Position numbers and translations under genes: made by a program. The notes below the pieces were generated by a model. The model ran no database searches and had not been told where the DNA came from. It was given only the letters and a program-made list of their open reading frames with translations. This document shows positions 5,433-6,006 of a stretch of 6,006 bases of DNA, piece by piece. Within the stretch, counting starts at the first letter, position 1, and every line of letters begins with the position of its first letter. This stretch comes from CAYSCX01 sp964429575 (GTDB lineage Bacteria > Desulfobacterota > Binatia > Binatales > Binataceae): the NCBI GenBank assembly GCA_964429575.1, contig CAYSCX010000086.1:1-6006 (forward strand), in the 5' to 3' direction.

Positions 5433-6006
5433 TCACGTGAACATCGACGCGAGCCCGCTCTTGCGCACCACTTTGCCCGCCGGCTTGATCGTCCGGGCAA
5501 TCTCCTGCAGGCGCGCGTTGAAACCATCCATCTCGGCCGCCTGCTTCGCCTCGAACTTCTCCAACTCGCGCTCACGCCTTCGCTCGAACACCTCACGCGC
5601 GCTCCGGCGTAGTGCGTAAAATCCCTCGAATGCGTCGAGCACGGTGCGCACGATCGTGGACGTCGGCACGAACGATCCCGAACATTGCGGGCAGTAGAAC
5701 ACAACGCCCACCTGAAAATGCCGGTATGGGATCGTGTACTGCTGGTTACAGTCCTTGCAGACGACCGGCACTTCCCACGCGACCGGATCGTACTCGTCGT
5801 TCGACGCGACCGCGGCCGCAGCAGCCGCCGCGAGGGGGGGCGATGCCTGATTCCCTCTCCCACCGGGAGAGGGCGAGGGTGAGGGTGCCTGATTGTCGCG
5901 CCCTGTCATGCTAGGCGCAGGCTGCGGCGCGCCGTCTGACGCCGCCGATGTCGGCGCGCCATTGGCCGCAGCTGCGGGCGCCGCGGCGCCGCCGGCTTCC
6001 TTGTGG
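5433..6006 (-). CDS. Zinc-ribbon protein with Ala/Pro-rich linker and C-terminal coiled coil (N-terminus beyond window)
   Basis: No named family is recognised. The frame is open with no stop from the TGA at 5433-5435 to the right edge (about 190 codons), so the ATG at 5907-5909 need not be the start. Counting from that ATG, residues -32 to 36 are a low-complexity Ala/Pro/Gly linker including PSPSPSPGGRG and seven alanines. Residues 49-79 hold a CxxC...CxxC zinc ribbon (Cys51, Cys54, Cys73, Cys76), and residues 90-140 form a highly charged amphipathic helix, probably a coiled coil (REVFERRRERELEKFEAK). The ribbon resembles MJ0042-like or rubredoxin-knuckle modules. It is likely a cytoplasmic scaffold or nucleic-acid/protein-binding factor. 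It is convergent to ilvA. A family A repeat lies in frame within the linker (5853-5885). Codon use elsewhere matches the neighbours. Confidence 0.8.
   Translation of the reverse strand, partial: HKEAGGAAAPAAAANGAPTSAASDGAPQPAPSMTGRDNQAPSPSPSPGGRGNQASPPLAAAAAAAVASNDEYDPVAWEVPVVCKDCNQQYTIPYRHFQVGVVFYCPQCSGSFVPTSTIVRTVLDAFEGFYALRRSAREVFERRRERELEKFEAKQAAEMDGFNARLQEIARTIKPAGKVVRKSGLASMFT
5844..5852 (+). repeat. Left 9-bp direct repeat (probable target-site duplication)
   Basis: TGCCTGATT abuts the left end of the 33-bp palindromic element and recurs exactly at its right end. The match is nine of nine and stops at both element boundaries. Confidence 0.7.
5853..5885 (+). mobile_element. Family A palindromic element inserted in a coding sequence
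   Basis: CCCTCTCCC (5853-5861) pairs with GGGAGAGGG (5865-5873) around loop ACC, then CGA and the tail GGGTGAGGG (5877-5885). It is the most regular copy of the family in the window. It encodes no transposase; at 33 bp it would be a non-autonomous, REP- or MITE-like unit. On the minus strand it is translated within the zinc-ribbon protein's linker as the PSPSPSPGGRG segment. Confidence 0.75.
5886..5894 (+). repeat. Right 9-bp direct repeat (probable target-site duplication)
   Basis: This second TGCCTGATT immediately follows the GGGTGAGGG tail. With the copy at 5844-5852 it duplicates the residues NQA in the encoded protein (residues 6-8 and 20-22 from the ATG at 5909). Confidence 0.7.

Overview
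The window is a GC-rich, tightly packed stretch of bacterial chromosome. It carries housekeeping metabolism, a few poorly characterised small genes and an unusually dense set of short palindromic repeats. Gene starts use ATG, GTG and TTG, several neighbours overlap by 4 bp, and codons favour G/C in third position. No phage, plasmid, rRNA or tRNA sequence is seen. The mix of a canonical bacterial his pair, an archaeal-type lumazine synthase, a MerR-TPR regulator and GGGAGAG/GGGTGAGG repeats suggests an uncultured deltaproteobacterium-like lineage (for example Binatota or Rokubacteria). That placement is an inference, not something the sequence proves.

Left part, 1-1872 (+): an operon fragment hisH-hisF-ribH. 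HisH (glutaminase) and HisF (cyclase) together form imidazole glycerol phosphate synthase, which makes IGP for histidine and releases AICAR. ribH makes 6,7-dimethyl-8-ribityllumazine for riboflavin and is of the archaeal type. Spacing is 3 bp and then a 4-bp GTGA overlap, so the three are almost certainly co-transcribed. HisF carries Gln at the position of the second catalytic Asp.

Middle, 1873-3390: a sigma70-like promoter drives a MerR-type DNA-binding domain fused to TPR repeats. A stretch of about 600 bp without a convincing gene follows. It is filled with two interleaved repeat families: a CTCTCCC/GGGAGAG hairpin with a GGGTGAGG tail (called family A here) and a TCATTCAGAGC...GAATCCCGGTTCT element (family B).

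Right part, 3391-5321 (+): a two-gene cassette of small proteins, the first resembling the N-terminal domain of DnaB helicase and the second unrecognised, overlapping as TTGA. It is followed 24 bp later by a PLP-dependent threonine ammonia-lyase with a C-terminal ACT domain. An intergenic A-type repeat separates this from a convergent gene on the minus strand (5433 to beyond the right edge). That gene encodes a zinc-ribbon/coiled-coil protein with a long Ala/Pro-rich N-terminal linker.

The most notable observation is in that linker. A 33-bp copy of repeat A lies inside the coding sequence, flanked by a perfect 9-bp direct repeat (TGCCTGATT). This looks like an insertion with target-site duplication that added exactly 42 bp (14 codons) without breaking the frame.
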